In this document: positions 47,483 to 57,015 of the stretch, piece by piece
How the letters are laid out: every line of letters starts with the position of its first letter
How positions within the stretch are numbered: the stretch's first letter is position 1
Source of the DNA: Actinomycetota bacterium
GTDB taxonomy: Bacteria; Actinomycetota; Geothermincolia; Geothermincolales; RBG-13-55-18
Assembly (NCBI GenBank): GCA_003598015.1
Contig: QZKE01000033.1
Coordinates: forward strand, 60,616-124,615
Direction: 5' to 3'
Length of the DNA stretch: 64,000 bases
Translations under genes and position numbers: made by a program
Notes under the pieces: generated by a model
Seen by the model: only the letters and a program-made list of their open reading frames with translations
Databases searched by the model: none
What the model was told of the DNA's origin: nothing

Positions 47483-49294
47483 ATGGAATGCCCGGCATGT
47501 GGCACGGAAAACAAACCGGATGCGGTTTTCTGCATGTCATGCGGCGCACCGCTTCCGGATGTACCCTTCTCGCAGTTGGAGAAGAAAGAGGACGTACGGC
47601 CGCGGGAAGGCGCGACGCCGCAAGGCGGCACGCAGGCGGGAAGCGGGGACGCCGGTGACGATGCAAGGATCACTTCGCCGGGCGGGTTCGTCTTCAGCTC
47701 CGAGACCGCCCCGCCCCGAATGCCCGAGAGACCCGTGTCTCCAGCCGCGCAGCCGCCAGCACCGGCTGCGCCGCCCCCTTCTCCGGAGCAGCAGGCGGCC
47801 CCTGCCGCCACGACACCTGTCCCGCAAACGGGCGTTCCGGGTGCCGCCCCCACTCCCGCGCCTCCGCCACGGCCGCGAGTCGAGGAGCCCGTCCCCGCAT
47901 CGCCTCCCCGGGAGTCGGCCCCACCGCCGGCCCCGCCGGCAGCGGATACGCGCTCGGTGGTCGAAGAGATCGGTGGAGAGGCTGGGGCACCTTCTGAAAC
48001 ACCGGTGCAGGCGGCACCGCTACAAGCGCCCGCCCCTCCCCCACGGGAGCCGGCTGCGGATACACAAATGGTTCCACCCATCCCGGCCCCCACGGCCGAA
48101 CGGTCGCCGTTACCGCCGCCCCACTCGCCCGCCCCCCTCATCGCACCGCCCGCGACGGAGCAACCGCGAGAGGATGCATCGCCACCCAGGCAGGACTACT
48201 ACATCCCGCCAGAGGTTGACTACGATATGGCCGTCCCACGCGTTGCGCCGGTGGAATCCGCGCCTCCCTCCGAAAAGATATCCGAGGAGCAGGCGCCCCC
48301 CGCCATGCCCACGGGCTTTGACAGCACCCAGGAGGTGGCCGCGGTCATCGCGGCAGGTGCGGCAGCGGGAAGGGAACGGAGATCGGTATGCCCCGAATGC
48401 TATGCTTCCAATCCCGAGGGAAACGGCTTCTGCCAGGAATGCGGCAATGCCCTGCCGTTGACTACGGGAAGACAGCCGGAGGCGGCCCGTCCCGTAGCGG
48501 GGAAGCCGCCGCGAGAACAGACCGCCGTGCTCACTCCCGCGGTGCAGCAGGGCGTGGCGGCGCAACCGGCCGTCGCGAGCCCACTACCGAGGGCGCAGAA
48601 GGCATATGGCGACAAAGCTTTCGGAGTCGCCGACATACTGGCCGTGTTCGCCATTGGAGCCGCCGCCGCCGCTGTAGCCCTCTCCTACATTATGGAGTCC
48701 TTCACCTGGAAGAAGGGCCTGGATATAATGATCTTCTCTCATCAGGGAGCCTATACCCAGGGCCGGACCGATCTGCTCGGCGGCCCCGGCCTCCTTCCCT
48801 ATACGGGGGCGGAGTTCTTAACGGTGGGGCTGGTAGTGGCTCTAGGCGCGGCGCTGGCCTTGATATTCCTGGCGGTGAGGGTGGGGAGAGGTCCCATGTA
48901 CATCCTGGCCGGCTGCATACTCCTTCTCCCGGCGGCATACCTGTTCTTCCAGGGCGTACTGCCCTTGCGGGAGATGGGTATTGAAGTCGATGCCTCCGTT
49001 GGCTTGAGCGGCATCTTTTTCGGGAACGCCGCCAATCCCGGGGTGGGTCCTCCCCTCTGGCTCATCACCGGGGCGGGTGCCCTGCTCGTGCTGTCCGGTT
49101 TTATGGCGCCTCCGCGGGGATGGGGGAGGCTTTTCACCTTCCTGCTCTGCTTCAGTATCGTCCTGGGGATCGCCTTTTTCTGCGCCGCGTGCTTCAACTG
49201 GAACCTGTTCATCAGCCAGCCGGCCGCGGGCGGAGCGCAGGCGATGAAGCCGCTCACAGGCGCGTTCGCATACTTCCCGCTTCTGCTGCTGTGA
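47483..49294 (+). CDS. Double zinc-ribbon, proline-rich membrane protein
   Basis: 603 residues from ATG 47483. An N-terminal zinc ribbon (CPACGTENKPDAVFCMSCG), about 280 residues of Pro/Ala/Glu-rich disordered linker, a second ribbon (CPECYASNPEGNGFCQECG), and four to five transmembrane helices from about residue 385. No enzyme motif. The architecture parallels the two preceding zinc-finger membrane proteases, so the three may act together. Function unknown; low-complexity sequence makes homology unreliable. Confidence 0.75.
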   Translation: MECPACGTENKPDAVFCMSCGAPLPDVPFSQLEKKEDVRPREGATPQGGTQAGSGDAGDDARITSPGGFVFSSETAPPRMPERPVSPAAQPPAPAAPPPSPEQQAAPAATTPVPQTGVPGAAPTPAPPPRPRVEEPVPASPPRESAPPPAPPAADTRSVVEEIGGEAGAPSETPVQAAPLQAPAPPPREPAADTQMVPPIPAPTAERSPLPPPHSPAPLIAPPATEQPREDASPPRQDYYIPPEVDYDMAVPRVAPVESAPPSEKISEEQAPPAMPTGFDSTQEVAAVIAAGAAAGRERRSVCPECYASNPEGNGFCQECGNALPLTTGRQPEAARPVAGKPPREQTAVLTPAVQQGVAAQPAVASPLPRAQKAYGDKAFGVADILAVFAIGAAAAAVALSYIMESFTWKKGLDIMIFSHQGAYTQGRTDLLGGPGLLPYTGAEFLTVGLVVALGAALALIFLAVRVGRGPMYILAGCILLLPAAYLFFQGVLPLREMGIEVDASVGLSGIFFGNAANPGVGPPLWLITGAGALLVLSGFMAPPRGWGRLFTFLLCFSIVLGIAFFCAACFNWNLFISQPAAGGAQAMKPLTGAFAYFPLLLL

Positions 49295-49439
49295 GGACGC
49301 GGGCCTGAATCCGGGCTCTCCTCCGGGCCTCGCAGCCCCGGTTTGCCGCATTGACGACTACCTCCGGCGGTTATATATTAAGGTGCACGGCGTTTTCGTC
49401 GCATGTGACAAGACTCCAAAAAAACGTGGATGAGGTGCC

Positions 49440-50822
49440 ATGAGTATAGCCAGAAGGACGATCCCTTTCTTGTCCTTGCTTGTGGTCGTATCGTTTTGTG
49501 CGGGATGCTTCGGGGGCTCGGTGGAAGGGGTGCGCGTAGCCGAAGTCACCAGGAGCGACGTGAGCAAGGTGGTATCGGCGGTCGGGACCCTGGAAGCGGC
49601 CCAACCGACCGATGTCGTGCCCCTGGTGGGCGGGACCATCGCCGCGCTCCCGGTGAAAGAGGGGGATTACGTCAGCGCCGGGGATGTCCTGGCTGTCCTG
49701 GACGAAGCGGAATTGCAGGCCCAAGCCGCGCAGGCCGAGGCCGATTACCTGACCAGTGCCTCCATAGGCGATATCCTCGAAGGCCAATGGGCGAACTCCA
49801 CCGCCCTCTACAAGGGCGTGGAGTATGCCTCGCAGGTGTTCGTGGAGATGCAGGGGCAGATCGACCAGCTGATCCTGGACTTCTATGACCTCATGCCGGC
49901 TCTCATGCCCTTCCTTCCCCCGGACCAGCAGGAGTTCCTGAAATCGCTGCTGGCGGAGGAGAGGGCCGACTATATACAGGCGGCGGCATCCAGACCGGGA
50001 GTGCCCAGCATCTCCTATTCGGGATACCCATCCACCGCCGCCGCGGCCGACGCCGCCAGGGTGGAGGCAGCGAGGTATAACTACGAGCGGGTGATGGAGG
50101 GGACGAAGAGCCCCAACATCACGGCGCCGGTTTCGGGCTACGTGGTCTTTGCGGCGCCCTCCGGTCTAAACCTCACCGACCTCCTCTCCGAATCGCTGGG
50201 CGGACTCGGTTCGCTCACCTCGAGCCTGGGCTCCCTCAGCGGTATGCTGGGCGGCGACGTCTCGAGCCTGCTCGGCGGCGGGACGGAGGCGGGGGGGGAA
50301 CTGAAGGTAGGCTCTGAATTGAGCGCTGGACAGACCGCTTTCCAGATAGTCGATCTGCAGGACATGCGGGTTATGGCCCAGGTGGAGGAGACGGATATTC
50401 CCGAAATACAGGAGGAACAGTCCGTAGAGGTTTATCTCGACGCCTACCCGGATATCGTCTTCACCGGCAAAGTGGTGCAGGTCGGCGTGAAATCGCAGAC
50501 CGGATCGGCGGGAACTACGATCTTCCCGGTCTTTGTGCAGATGGACCGCACCGATATCCCCTTGAGGCTGGGTTATAACGCCACCGTAGACATCAAGGTC
50601 CTCAGCAAGACAGGCGTGGTCGCCGTTCCCATCACCGCCGTGCTCGAGGAGGACGGGACGGAATACGTCTACGTGGTCGAAGGCGGGAAAGCCTACCGCA
50701 GGGATATTGAGGCGGGGGACAGGACCGAGGAATGGGTCCAGGTGGTCTCCGGCCTCGAGGTGGGCGAAAGGGTAGTGGTCGAGGGAGTCGGAAAGGTCAA
50801 AGAAGGCAGCAAGGTTGAGTGA
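49440..50822 (+). CDS. Lipoprotein HlyD/MacA-like efflux adaptor
   Basis: 460 residues. Lipoprotein signal with lipobox FCAGC at about residue 22. Biotinyl-lipoyl-like half motif GGTIAALPVKEGDYVSAGDVLAVLDEAEL, an alpha-helical insert, the second half (TAPVSGYVVFAAPSG), then beta-barrel and membrane-proximal domains (AVPITAVLEEDG...). Gly/Ser/Leu-rich loop at about 255-285. Such adaptors in monoderms pair with a MacB-like ABC permease, but no transporter gene is present on either side. The partner must be elsewhere or lost. Confidence 0.85.
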   Translation: MSIARRTIPFLSLLVVVSFCAGCFGGSVEGVRVAEVTRSDVSKVVSAVGTLEAAQPTDVVPLVGGTIAALPVKEGDYVSAGDVLAVLDEAELQAQAAQAEADYLTSASIGDILEGQWANSTALYKGVEYASQVFVEMQGQIDQLILDFYDLMPALMPFLPPDQQEFLKSLLAEERADYIQAAASRPGVPSISYSGYPSTAAAADAARVEAARYNYERVMEGTKSPNITAPVSGYVVFAAPSGLNLTDLLSESLGGLGSLTSSLGSLSGMLGGDVSSLLGGGTEAGGELKVGSELSAGQTAFQIVDLQDMRVMAQVEETDIPEIQEEQSVEVYLDAYPDIVFTGKVVQVGVKSQTGSAGTTIFPVFVQMDRTDIPLRLGYNATVDIKVLSKTGVVAVPITAVLEEDGTEYVYVVEGGKAYRRDIEAGDRTEEWVQVVSGLEVGERVVVEGVGKVKEGSKVE

Positions 50823-51178
50823 GGGGGAGTCAGCCTTCTGTTCCACGCCCGACCCTATCCCGGATTTCAGAAGAGAGACTGCCGCTTCGCAGCGAACCCT
50901 CCCATGATGACAGCGCTCCGCGCCCCCTTCGATACCTCTATCGCTCGGCTTCTCGTGTCGGCGCCGCGCCTTTGTTTCTCGCGATAAAACCACCCCCCCT
51001 GCACCGCGCGATGAGATCGCTACCTGCGATCTGCACGAACCCAAGCGGGTCTATGTCCTCACCCGCCGTTAGAATCTATTGTGGGCGATGATGGGGGCTG
51101 CCCTGCGGCGGAGCGCTGCCGTTGCGGCCCCCAATCGGTCTCTTGGCCGAGGTGGGTGAAGGCTTGGGAAGATAGCAT
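50823..51178. other. Intergenic region, nothing recognised
   Basis: 356 bp between the adaptor and the helicase. GC-rich with no clear promoter, hairpin, RNA or gene remnant that I can defend. Confidence 0.5.
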
Positions 51179-53485
51179 ATGAAAACCGGGTTCGAGGAGA
51201 TACTGGAGACGATTTCGACGGGCTGGGGAGAGGCGGGCCGTATGACCCATCTGGAGGTCATCCCCGCACGCACCGCCTCCTACGTCGACATGCCGCGGCA
51301 TCTGCACCCCCGCCTGGTAGAGGCGTTGGGCCGCATGGGGGTCAGCAGGCTGTACCCGCACCAGGCCAGGGCGCTGGACCTGGTTGGCGGGGGCCGCCAC
51401 GTGGTGATATCGACGGGAACCGCCAGCGGTAAGAGCCTCTGCTACCATCTTCCCGTCTACGAGGAGATACTGGAGAACCCATCCTCGCGCGCCCTCTACC
51501 TCTTTCCCACCAAGGCACTTGCCCAGGACCAGCTGCGCAGCCTGAAGGAGCTGCAGGGCGGCGAAGTGCGCTCCGCCACCTACGACGGCGACACCCCCAC
51601 GGACCTCAGGGGCTGGATAAGGCGCGAGGCGCAGATCGTCCTCTCCAACCCGGACATGCTGCATTTCGGCATCCTTCCCAACCACCGCCTGTGGGGCGGC
51701 TTCTTCAGCCACCTGCGCTACGTGGTCCTGGACGAGGCCCACGTGGCCCGGGGGGTCTTCGGCTCGCACGTTGCCCAGGTGCTGAGGCGGCTGCGGCGCA
51801 TCGCCGCGCTCTACGGGTCCCGCCCCCAGTTCTTCTTCACCAGCGCCACCATCGCCAATCCCGGCGAACATGCCGGCAGGCTGGCGGGCCTGGGGGTCGA
51901 CGCGGTGGAGGACGATTACTCCCCGCGGGGCAGGAAGGTGTTCGCCCTGTGGAATCCTCCGGACATCTTGAGCATGGAGGGCGGGGAGATCCACCGCTCC
52001 TCCAACCTGGAGACGGCGGAGCTCCTCTCCCGCCTCATGCGCCTGGGGGTGCGCACCATCGCCTTTTCGCGCTCGCGCAAGGCGGCGGAGCTCATCTACG
52101 GTTACGTGCAGCGCATCCTGGACTCCAGCGAGATTGAGCTGGCGGAGCGGCTGGCCTCCTACCGGGGGGGCTACCTGCCGCAGCAACGCCGGGAGATAGA
52201 GAGGCGGCTCTTCGCCGGTGAGCTGCTGGCGGTGACCACCACCAACGCCCTGGAGCTGGGCGTGGATATAGGTGAGCTCGAAGCCTGCATCATGAACGGC
52301 TATCCGGGCACCATCGCCAGTACCTGGCAGCAGGCGGGGAGGGCCGGCCGCAGGCAGGGGGAGTCCCTGGCGGTGCTCGTAGGGGCGGACGATCCCCTGG
52401 ACCAGTACCTTATGCGCCACCCGGAATTCCTCTTCGGCGCCCCCTGCGAGGAAGCGGTCATAGACCTGCACAACCGGCGCATCCTCGGCGCCCATCTCGC
52501 CTGCGCCGCCTATGAGCTGCCCCTGCGGGAGGGCGACGAGGAGTATTTCGGCGAGGAGATATGGCGCATCCTTGAGGAGCTGAAGCGGGACGAGGTGCTG
52601 GGGAAGAAAGGCAGCCTGTGGTACTATGCGGGTCTTACCTCGCCGGCCCAGGAGGTGAACCTGCGCTCCGCCTCCGGCTCGCTCGTCAGCATCGTCGAGG
52701 CGGATACCGGCAGCCTTTTGGGGACGGTGGAGGAGACCTCCTGCTTCTTTCACGTCCACCCGGGCGCGGTCTATCTCCACCAGGGGGAGTCCTACCTGGT
52801 GGAGGGGCTGGACCTGGAGCGCAAGGTAGCGCTGGTGCGCGACGAGGAACTCGACTTCTATACCAACCCCATGGACAACACCGATGTCTGCGTGCTCGAG
52901 GAAGAGATGCAGCGCGTTCCGTCTCCCGGGGCATGTTCCATCCACTACGGTGAGGTGGAGGTGTCCACCAAGGTGTACGCGTACCAGAGACGGCGCCTGC
53001 TGACCCACGAGATCCTGGAGACTCTGGGGCTCGACCTGCCCACCCAGGTGTTGACCACGCGCGCCCTCTGGTACACGTTACCGGTGCACCGCCTGGCGGC
53101 GTTGGGGCTCGACGAGTACGGCCTGGCGGGCGGCCTGCACGCCATGGAGCATGCCGCCATCGCCATGCTCCCCCTCTTCGCCATGTGCGACCGCTGGGAT
53201 ATCGGGGGGATGTCCACCGCCTTCCACGGGGATACCGGCCATGCCACCGTCTTCATCTACGACGCGTACCCCGGGGGAGTGGGCATCGCCGCCCGCGGCT
53301 TCGAACTCGCCGTCCCGCATCTCAGGTCCACCCGGGAGATGGTTCAGAGCTGCCCATGCACCGAAGGATGCCCTTCCTGTATCCACTCACCCAAGTGCGG
53401 CAACGGCAACGAGCCCCTGAACAAGCAGGCCGCCATCCGCCTGCTCGCATTGCTGGAAGAGGATCTGGCGGAGGCGCGGGGGTAA
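51179..53485 (+). CDS. YprA/MrfA-like DEAH helicase with C-terminal DUF1998 cysteine cluster
   Basis: 768 residues. Superfamily 2 helicase: Q-type LYPHQARALDLV, motif I STGTASGKSLCYHLP, Ia FPTKALAQDQL, II DEAH, III FTSATIANP, IV-VI with TTTNALELGVDIG and QQAGRAGRRQG. The C-terminal DUF1998/MZB module ends in four cysteines (CPCTEGCPSCIHSPKCGNG). In B. subtilis, MrfA works with exonuclease MrfB in a uvrABC-independent repair of mitomycin-type damage; no mrfB is adjacent here. Strong high-GC codon use. Confidence 0.9.
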   Translation: MKTGFEEILETISTGWGEAGRMTHLEVIPARTASYVDMPRHLHPRLVEALGRMGVSRLYPHQARALDLVGGGRHVVISTGTASGKSLCYHLPVYEEILENPSSRALYLFPTKALAQDQLRSLKELQGGEVRSATYDGDTPTDLRGWIRREAQIVLSNPDMLHFGILPNHRLWGGFFSHLRYVVLDEAHVARGVFGSHVAQVLRRLRRIAALYGSRPQFFFTSATIANPGEHAGRLAGLGVDAVEDDYSPRGRKVFALWNPPDILSMEGGEIHRSSNLETAELLSRLMRLGVRTIAFSRSRKAAELIYGYVQRILDSSEIELAERLASYRGGYLPQQRREIERRLFAGELLAVTTTNALELGVDIGELEACIMNGYPGTIASTWQQAGRAGRRQGESLAVLVGADDPLDQYLMRHPEFLFGAPCEEAVIDLHNRRILGAHLACAAYELPLREGDEEYFGEEIWRILEELKRDEVLGKKGSLWYYAGLTSPAQEVNLRSASGSLVSIVEADTGSLLGTVEETSCFFHVHPGAVYLHQGESYLVEGLDLERKVALVRDEELDFYTNPMDNTDVCVLEEEMQRVPSPGACSIHYGEVEVSTKVYAYQRRRLLTHEILETLGLDLPTQVLTTRALWYTLPVHRLAALGLDEYGLAGGLHAMEHAAIAMLPLFAMCDRWDIGGMSTAFHGDTGHATVFIYDAYPGGVGIAARGFELAVPHLRSTREMVQSCPCTEGCPSCIHSPKCGNGNEPLNKQAAIRLLALLEEDLAEARG

Positions 53486-53549
53486 GCTACGCAAGCGCAG
53501 CCGCCAGGAATCCCACGCCTTTTGCCGTCGCCAAAAACACTCCAGATTC

Positions 53550-53585
53550 CATATTATCGCGGGGATATAAGGTGCCGATAATATG
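53550..53585. repeat. Palindromic element sharing a word with 45.8 kb
   Basis: catattatcg and cgataatatg form a perfect 10-bp inverted repeat with a 16-base loop. The right side reads gccgataata, which also opens the 45.8-kb inverted repeat (45799-45808). Confidence 0.55.
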
Positions 53586-53819
53586 ATTAGAGAGGGAGAC
53601 CGAGGCGATGGTTAACCTTCCAAAACAGGTGTGGATATAAGTGTTACACCACGACTCTCCCTCTCTCTTTCATCCCCCATAACTGTTCTACTACGCTCGA
53701 TCATCCGTATCGCGCAAGCGACAGCGCATGGTGTTTTCAGCGGGTCAGCCGCCTGGACGATTCCGATTGTCCAGGCCTGACGCCTGTCAAATACTCTAAA
53801 ACGACGGTGTCCAGCGCCC

Positions 53820-53871
53820 GGACAAGTTCAACCCAACAGCTTGTCTCTACCGTTCCTGAGCGAACTTGTCC
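53820..53871. repeat. 10-bp inverted repeat upstream of larA
   Basis: ggacaagttc at 53820-53829 and gaacttgtcc at 53862-53871, spacer 32 bp. Could be an operator or remnant; nothing more can be said. Confidence 0.45.
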
Positions 53872-53983
53872 AGACCTGGCACGCGTACATACGGAGCAAT
53901 ACACCCGGCCCCACCCAACGGAAAAAGAGCGATCCGGTATGGCGATCAAGGTTATATTGGCTGGGGTCTGCTAGAGTAGGGGC

Positions 53984-55273
53984 ATGAAGTTCACTTGGGG
54001 ATTCGGAAGAGGAGAGCAGGGTTTCGAGGTCCCGGACCCCCTCCACCTGGGTACGGTGGAGGGGGTGGCGGTGGAGCCCCTTCCGGACCTGGAGGAGGCG
54101 TTCGAAGAAGCCATGGCGGACCCCATCGGCTCGCCGCCCCTGGCGGAGCTGGTGCAACCCGGAGACAGTGTAGCCATAGCCTGCCCGGATTACCACCGTC
54201 TCTGGGTGCAGTCCCGCCGCTGGCTCCCCCTGGTCGTACGTGCCCTCAACCGGGCGGGCATCCCCGACCGCGATATCACCGTGATCATCGCCAACGGTAC
54301 CCACGGCGCACCCGATTACCCGGGGATAAAGGCGATAGTGGGAGACGATTTTCCTCACGATATCCGCATTATCAACCACGACTGCCGCGACCCGTCCATG
54401 CTGCGCTACCTGGGAAAGACACCCCACGGTACCCCGGTCTGGGTAAACCGCTACGCGATGGAGGCCGATCATATCATCCTCACCGGGGCCGTCGTTCCCC
54501 ATACCTTCGCCGGCTACGGGGGAGGGCGCAAGGCGGTCCTGCCAGGCATGTCCGGACTCGCGACCATCCTGGCCAACCACAGACGGGCATTGAGCGAAAC
54601 GCCCGGCGGGGGCACCAATCCCATGGCCCGCCCCGGCGTGCTCGCCGGCAACCCGGTGCACGAGGACATGCTGGCCGCGGCACGCCTGCTCGGGCCGCGC
54701 TTCATCATCAACTTCGCCTTGAGCGAGGAGGGTGATTTCCTGGGGGTCTTCGCGGGCGATCTGGCCCGCGCGCACGAACGGGGATGCGCCTTCGTCTCCG
54801 AGGCTTTCCGGGTGGAGATACCGGCCAGGGGCGATATCGTAGTGGCTTCGCGGGGCGGGTTCCCCATGGACCTCACCTTCTACCAGGCTTTCCAGTCCAA
54901 CGCCAACGCGCGGGCAGCCTTGCGCGAAGACGGCGAGGGAGTCCTGATCATGGTGGGAGAATGTACTGACGGCCTGGGGCCCTACGAGTTCCATCGCTGG
55001 TTCGACCTGGGAGGAGCGGATGAGATCGAGGCCGAACTGCGCAGTAATTTCACCGTTGCCGGTTTCGTGGTCTTTCGCGCGGCCCTGCTCTACCGTCAAG
55101 CGAAGAAGGTGATGCTGGTCTCGAGCCTCGATCCCGAGGTGGTGAGCCGCATCGGCATCATCCCCCACGCAAGCATAGCCGGCGCCCTGCGGGAAGCGAT
55201 GGATACGGTTCCGGGGGGCCGGGTCCTGCTCATGCCCCACGCGTCACAGACCATACCGGATCCGGCCTGTTAA
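53984..55273 (+). CDS. larA: LarA-family nickel-pincer racemase/epimerase
   Basis: 429 residues. LarA enzymes use a covalently bound nickel-pincer (NPN) cofactor to racemise lactate or related 2-hydroxyacids. ANGTHG holds the first histidine, VPHTFAGYGGGRKAVLPG holds the next His and the cofactor-binding lysine, and a further histidine is in LANHR. The cofactor genes larC and larE are 0.5-3 kb away on the opposite strand. The family contains many specificities (malate, phenyllactate, others), so lactate is not proven. Confidence 0.88.
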   Translation: MKFTWGFGRGEQGFEVPDPLHLGTVEGVAVEPLPDLEEAFEEAMADPIGSPPLAELVQPGDSVAIACPDYHRLWVQSRRWLPLVVRALNRAGIPDRDITVIIANGTHGAPDYPGIKAIVGDDFPHDIRIINHDCRDPSMLRYLGKTPHGTPVWVNRYAMEADHIILTGAVVPHTFAGYGGGRKAVLPGMSGLATILANHRRALSETPGGGTNPMARPGVLAGNPVHEDMLAAARLLGPRFIINFALSEEGDFLGVFAGDLARAHERGCAFVSEAFRVEIPARGDIVVASRGGFPMDLTFYQAFQSNANARAALREDGEGVLIMVGECTDGLGPYEFHRWFDLGGADEIEAELRSNFTVAGFVVFRAALLYRQAKKVMLVSSLDPEVVSRIGIIPHASIAGALREAMDTVPGGRVLLMPHASQTIPDPAC

Positions 55274-55283
55274 TCTGCCTCCG

Positions 55284-55748
55284 TCAGCGGCCGGAAGTCA
55301 TGACGGCGTCCACGGCCTCCTCGGGACTCGGCGAGCGCATGATCTTGTCGTCGGCCACACCCTTGCTGGCGATCTCCCAACTGGATAGGGCCACTACCTT
55401 CTTGCCCATCTTGAGCGCCATGGCTATCTCCGAGAGCGTGCCGTATTCCCCGCCCACGGCGATCACCGCATCCGCCGTGCGCACGATGATGGCGTTGCGC
55501 GCCTGGCCCATATCCGTGGCGATGGCGTAATCCACGTAGGGATTGGCGTCGCCGCGGAAGGGACCGGGAAGGACGCCGATGGTGGTGCCGCCCTCCTCCT
55601 TGGCGCCTCGGCATGCGGCCTCCATGACGCCGCCCAGGCCGCCGCATATGATGATCGCACCCTTCTTCGCCAGCAGGCCTCCCACTTCGTATGCCAGCCG
55701 CCCCTCTTCTTCGCTGCAGAACTGCCCACCTATTACTCCTATATACAT
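55284..55748 (-). CDS. TIGR00725/LOG-like Rossmann protein
   Basis: 154 residues from ATG 55748. Lysine-decarboxylase-like (LOG/YvdD) fold of the TIGR00725 group: IGVIGGQFCSEEE, IIICGGLGGVMEAACRGAKEEGG (nucleotide/phosphate loop), GVLPG, and AVGGEYGTLSEIAMALKMGK. Related enzymes cleave nucleoside 5'-monophosphates, but this subgroup is uncharacterised. It ends the larE-larC run on the minus strand (37 bp after larC). Confidence 0.85.
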   Translation of the reverse strand: MYIGVIGGQFCSEEEGRLAYEVGGLLAKKGAIIICGGLGGVMEAACRGAKEEGGTTIGVLPGPFRGDANPYVDYAIATDMGQARNAIIVRTADAVIAVGGEYGTLSEIAMALKMGKKVVALSSWEIASKGVADDKIMRSPSPEEAVDAVMTSGR

Positions 55749-55785
55749 ACGGCGATTTACCTCCTCCAAGCCAACGGCATCCAGG

Positions 55786-56994
55786 TCATTCCGTTTCTTT
55801 CCGGTCTTCCTCACGTGCGGACAGAAGGGAGCGGGCCGCTTCCTCCGCCGCGGCATAGACATCCTTGAGCGGGACGCCCGAAGTCACGGCGGCCTTGCGG
55901 CAGTCCTCGTATTCCGGGGCGATGTTCACCGGCTTACCCTCCTGCCGGGCCAGCTTGACGCGCAAGCGCCCGTAGGGGGTCTCCACCTGGACGATCTCGC
56001 GGTCCAGGTACTCCTTGTCGACTTCGCTGATACGCATGCCCAGTGTCTTGGTCTCGGCGAAGACGACCTCTTTTATCTCCTCCTCCCGCGAGGGCGGCAC
56101 GAGCACTTTCAGGGTCACGGCCGGACGTGTCTTCTTCATCTGGATGGGGTAGAGCCAGACATCCTCCGCGCCGGCCTCGAAGAGTTTCTCTACCACGTAG
56201 GGATAGAGCTCAGGGTTCATGTCGTCGATGTTGGTCGAGAATACCAGCCGCCTTTCCCTGGCACGTCCCCGCACGGCGCCCTCCCTCTCTCCCAGGAAAG
56301 CCCGCAGAAGGTTGGGTATCTCCAGGTCCCGGTCACCGGCGCCGTAACCTATGGCCTGGATGCGCATGGGCGGGAGCAGGCAGAACTCCGCGGTGAGGGC
56401 GGCCGCGATGGCCGCACCGGTGGGTGTCACCAGCTCCGTGGGGATGCCGCTGGAATAGACGGGCACCTCCTTGAGTATCTCTACCACTGCCGGCGCGGGT
56501 ATGGGCAATATGCCGTGATGGGTCTTGACCATGCCCGTGCCCATGGGCAGGGGCGAGCAGAGCAGTTCCTCCACGCCGAGGTGTTCGAGGCCCGCCGCCG
56601 TTCCCGCCACATCAACCAGGGTGTCGGCGCTCCCCAGTTCGTGGAAGTGGACCTGGTCGATGCTGCGCGAGTGGATGCGGCTCTCGGCCTCGGCGATGAG
56701 GGCGAAGATGCGCTGGCTCTTTTCCTTCACGCCTTCGGGCAGCGTGCTTCCCTCGATGAGGCCCTTGATGTGGGCATAGGTCCTCACCACTCCGCGCTCC
56801 GGGGCCCTGACGTGGATCTTGACGGCGCCGATGCTCTTACGCTCGGTCCGGTTCGCGTTTATCTCCACCTCGCTCAGGCCCAGCTTCGAGGCTACCGAGC
56901 GATACGTCTCCAGGGGGACACCGAGGTCGGCAAGTGCGCCGAGCATCATATCGCCGCTTATCCCGGCGAAGGCGTCAAGATAAAGGGTCTTCAT
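55786..56994 (-). CDS. larC: LarC, nickel insertion (CTP-dependent cyclometallase)
   Basis: 402 residues. Starts YLDAFAGISGDMMLGAL, the family hallmark, with DQVHFHELGSADTLVDV and PVYSSGIPTELVTPTGAAIAAAL. LarC puts Ni(II) into the pyridinium dithiocarboxylate of the pincer cofactor using CTP. It is a single full-length frame, so not split into larC1/larC2 as in Lactobacillus. 21 bp downstream of larE. Confidence 0.92.
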   Translation of the reverse strand: MKTLYLDAFAGISGDMMLGALADLGVPLETYRSVASKLGLSEVEINANRTERKSIGAVKIHVRAPERGVVRTYAHIKGLIEGSTLPEGVKEKSQRIFALIAEAESRIHSRSIDQVHFHELGSADTLVDVAGTAAGLEHLGVEELLCSPLPMGTGMVKTHHGILPIPAPAVVEILKEVPVYSSGIPTELVTPTGAAIAAALTAEFCLLPPMRIQAIGYGAGDRDLEIPNLLRAFLGEREGAVRGRARERRLVFSTNIDDMNPELYPYVVEKLFEAGAEDVWLYPIQMKKTRPAVTLKVLVPPSREEEIKEVVFAETKTLGMRISEVDKEYLDREIVQVETPYGRLRVKLARQEGKPVNIAPEYEDCRKAAVTSGVPLKDVYAAAEEAARSLLSAREEDRKETE

Positions 56995-57015
56995 CTCTTT
57001 CTGGCTCCCCGCCCC

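Larger units (their letters stand above)
53486..53983. other. Intergenic region with inverted repeats
   Basis: 498 bp before larA. Contains two inverted repeats: 53550-53559 with 53576-53585, and 53820-53829 with 53862-53871. A 15-base word (53774-53788) recurs with one change at 39262-39276. No gene or known RNA recognised. Confidence 0.5.

Noticed and set aside
51059-53008. Long open frame on the minus strand opposite the helicase
   Set aside because: It mirrors the high-GC helicase gene, has low-complexity His/Gly/Leu-rich sequence and no recognisable domain; the plus-strand frame has all helicase motifs.
53828-55240. Minus-strand frame opposite larA
   Set aside because: Antisense to a gene with complete LarA motifs, and no protein family visible in it.
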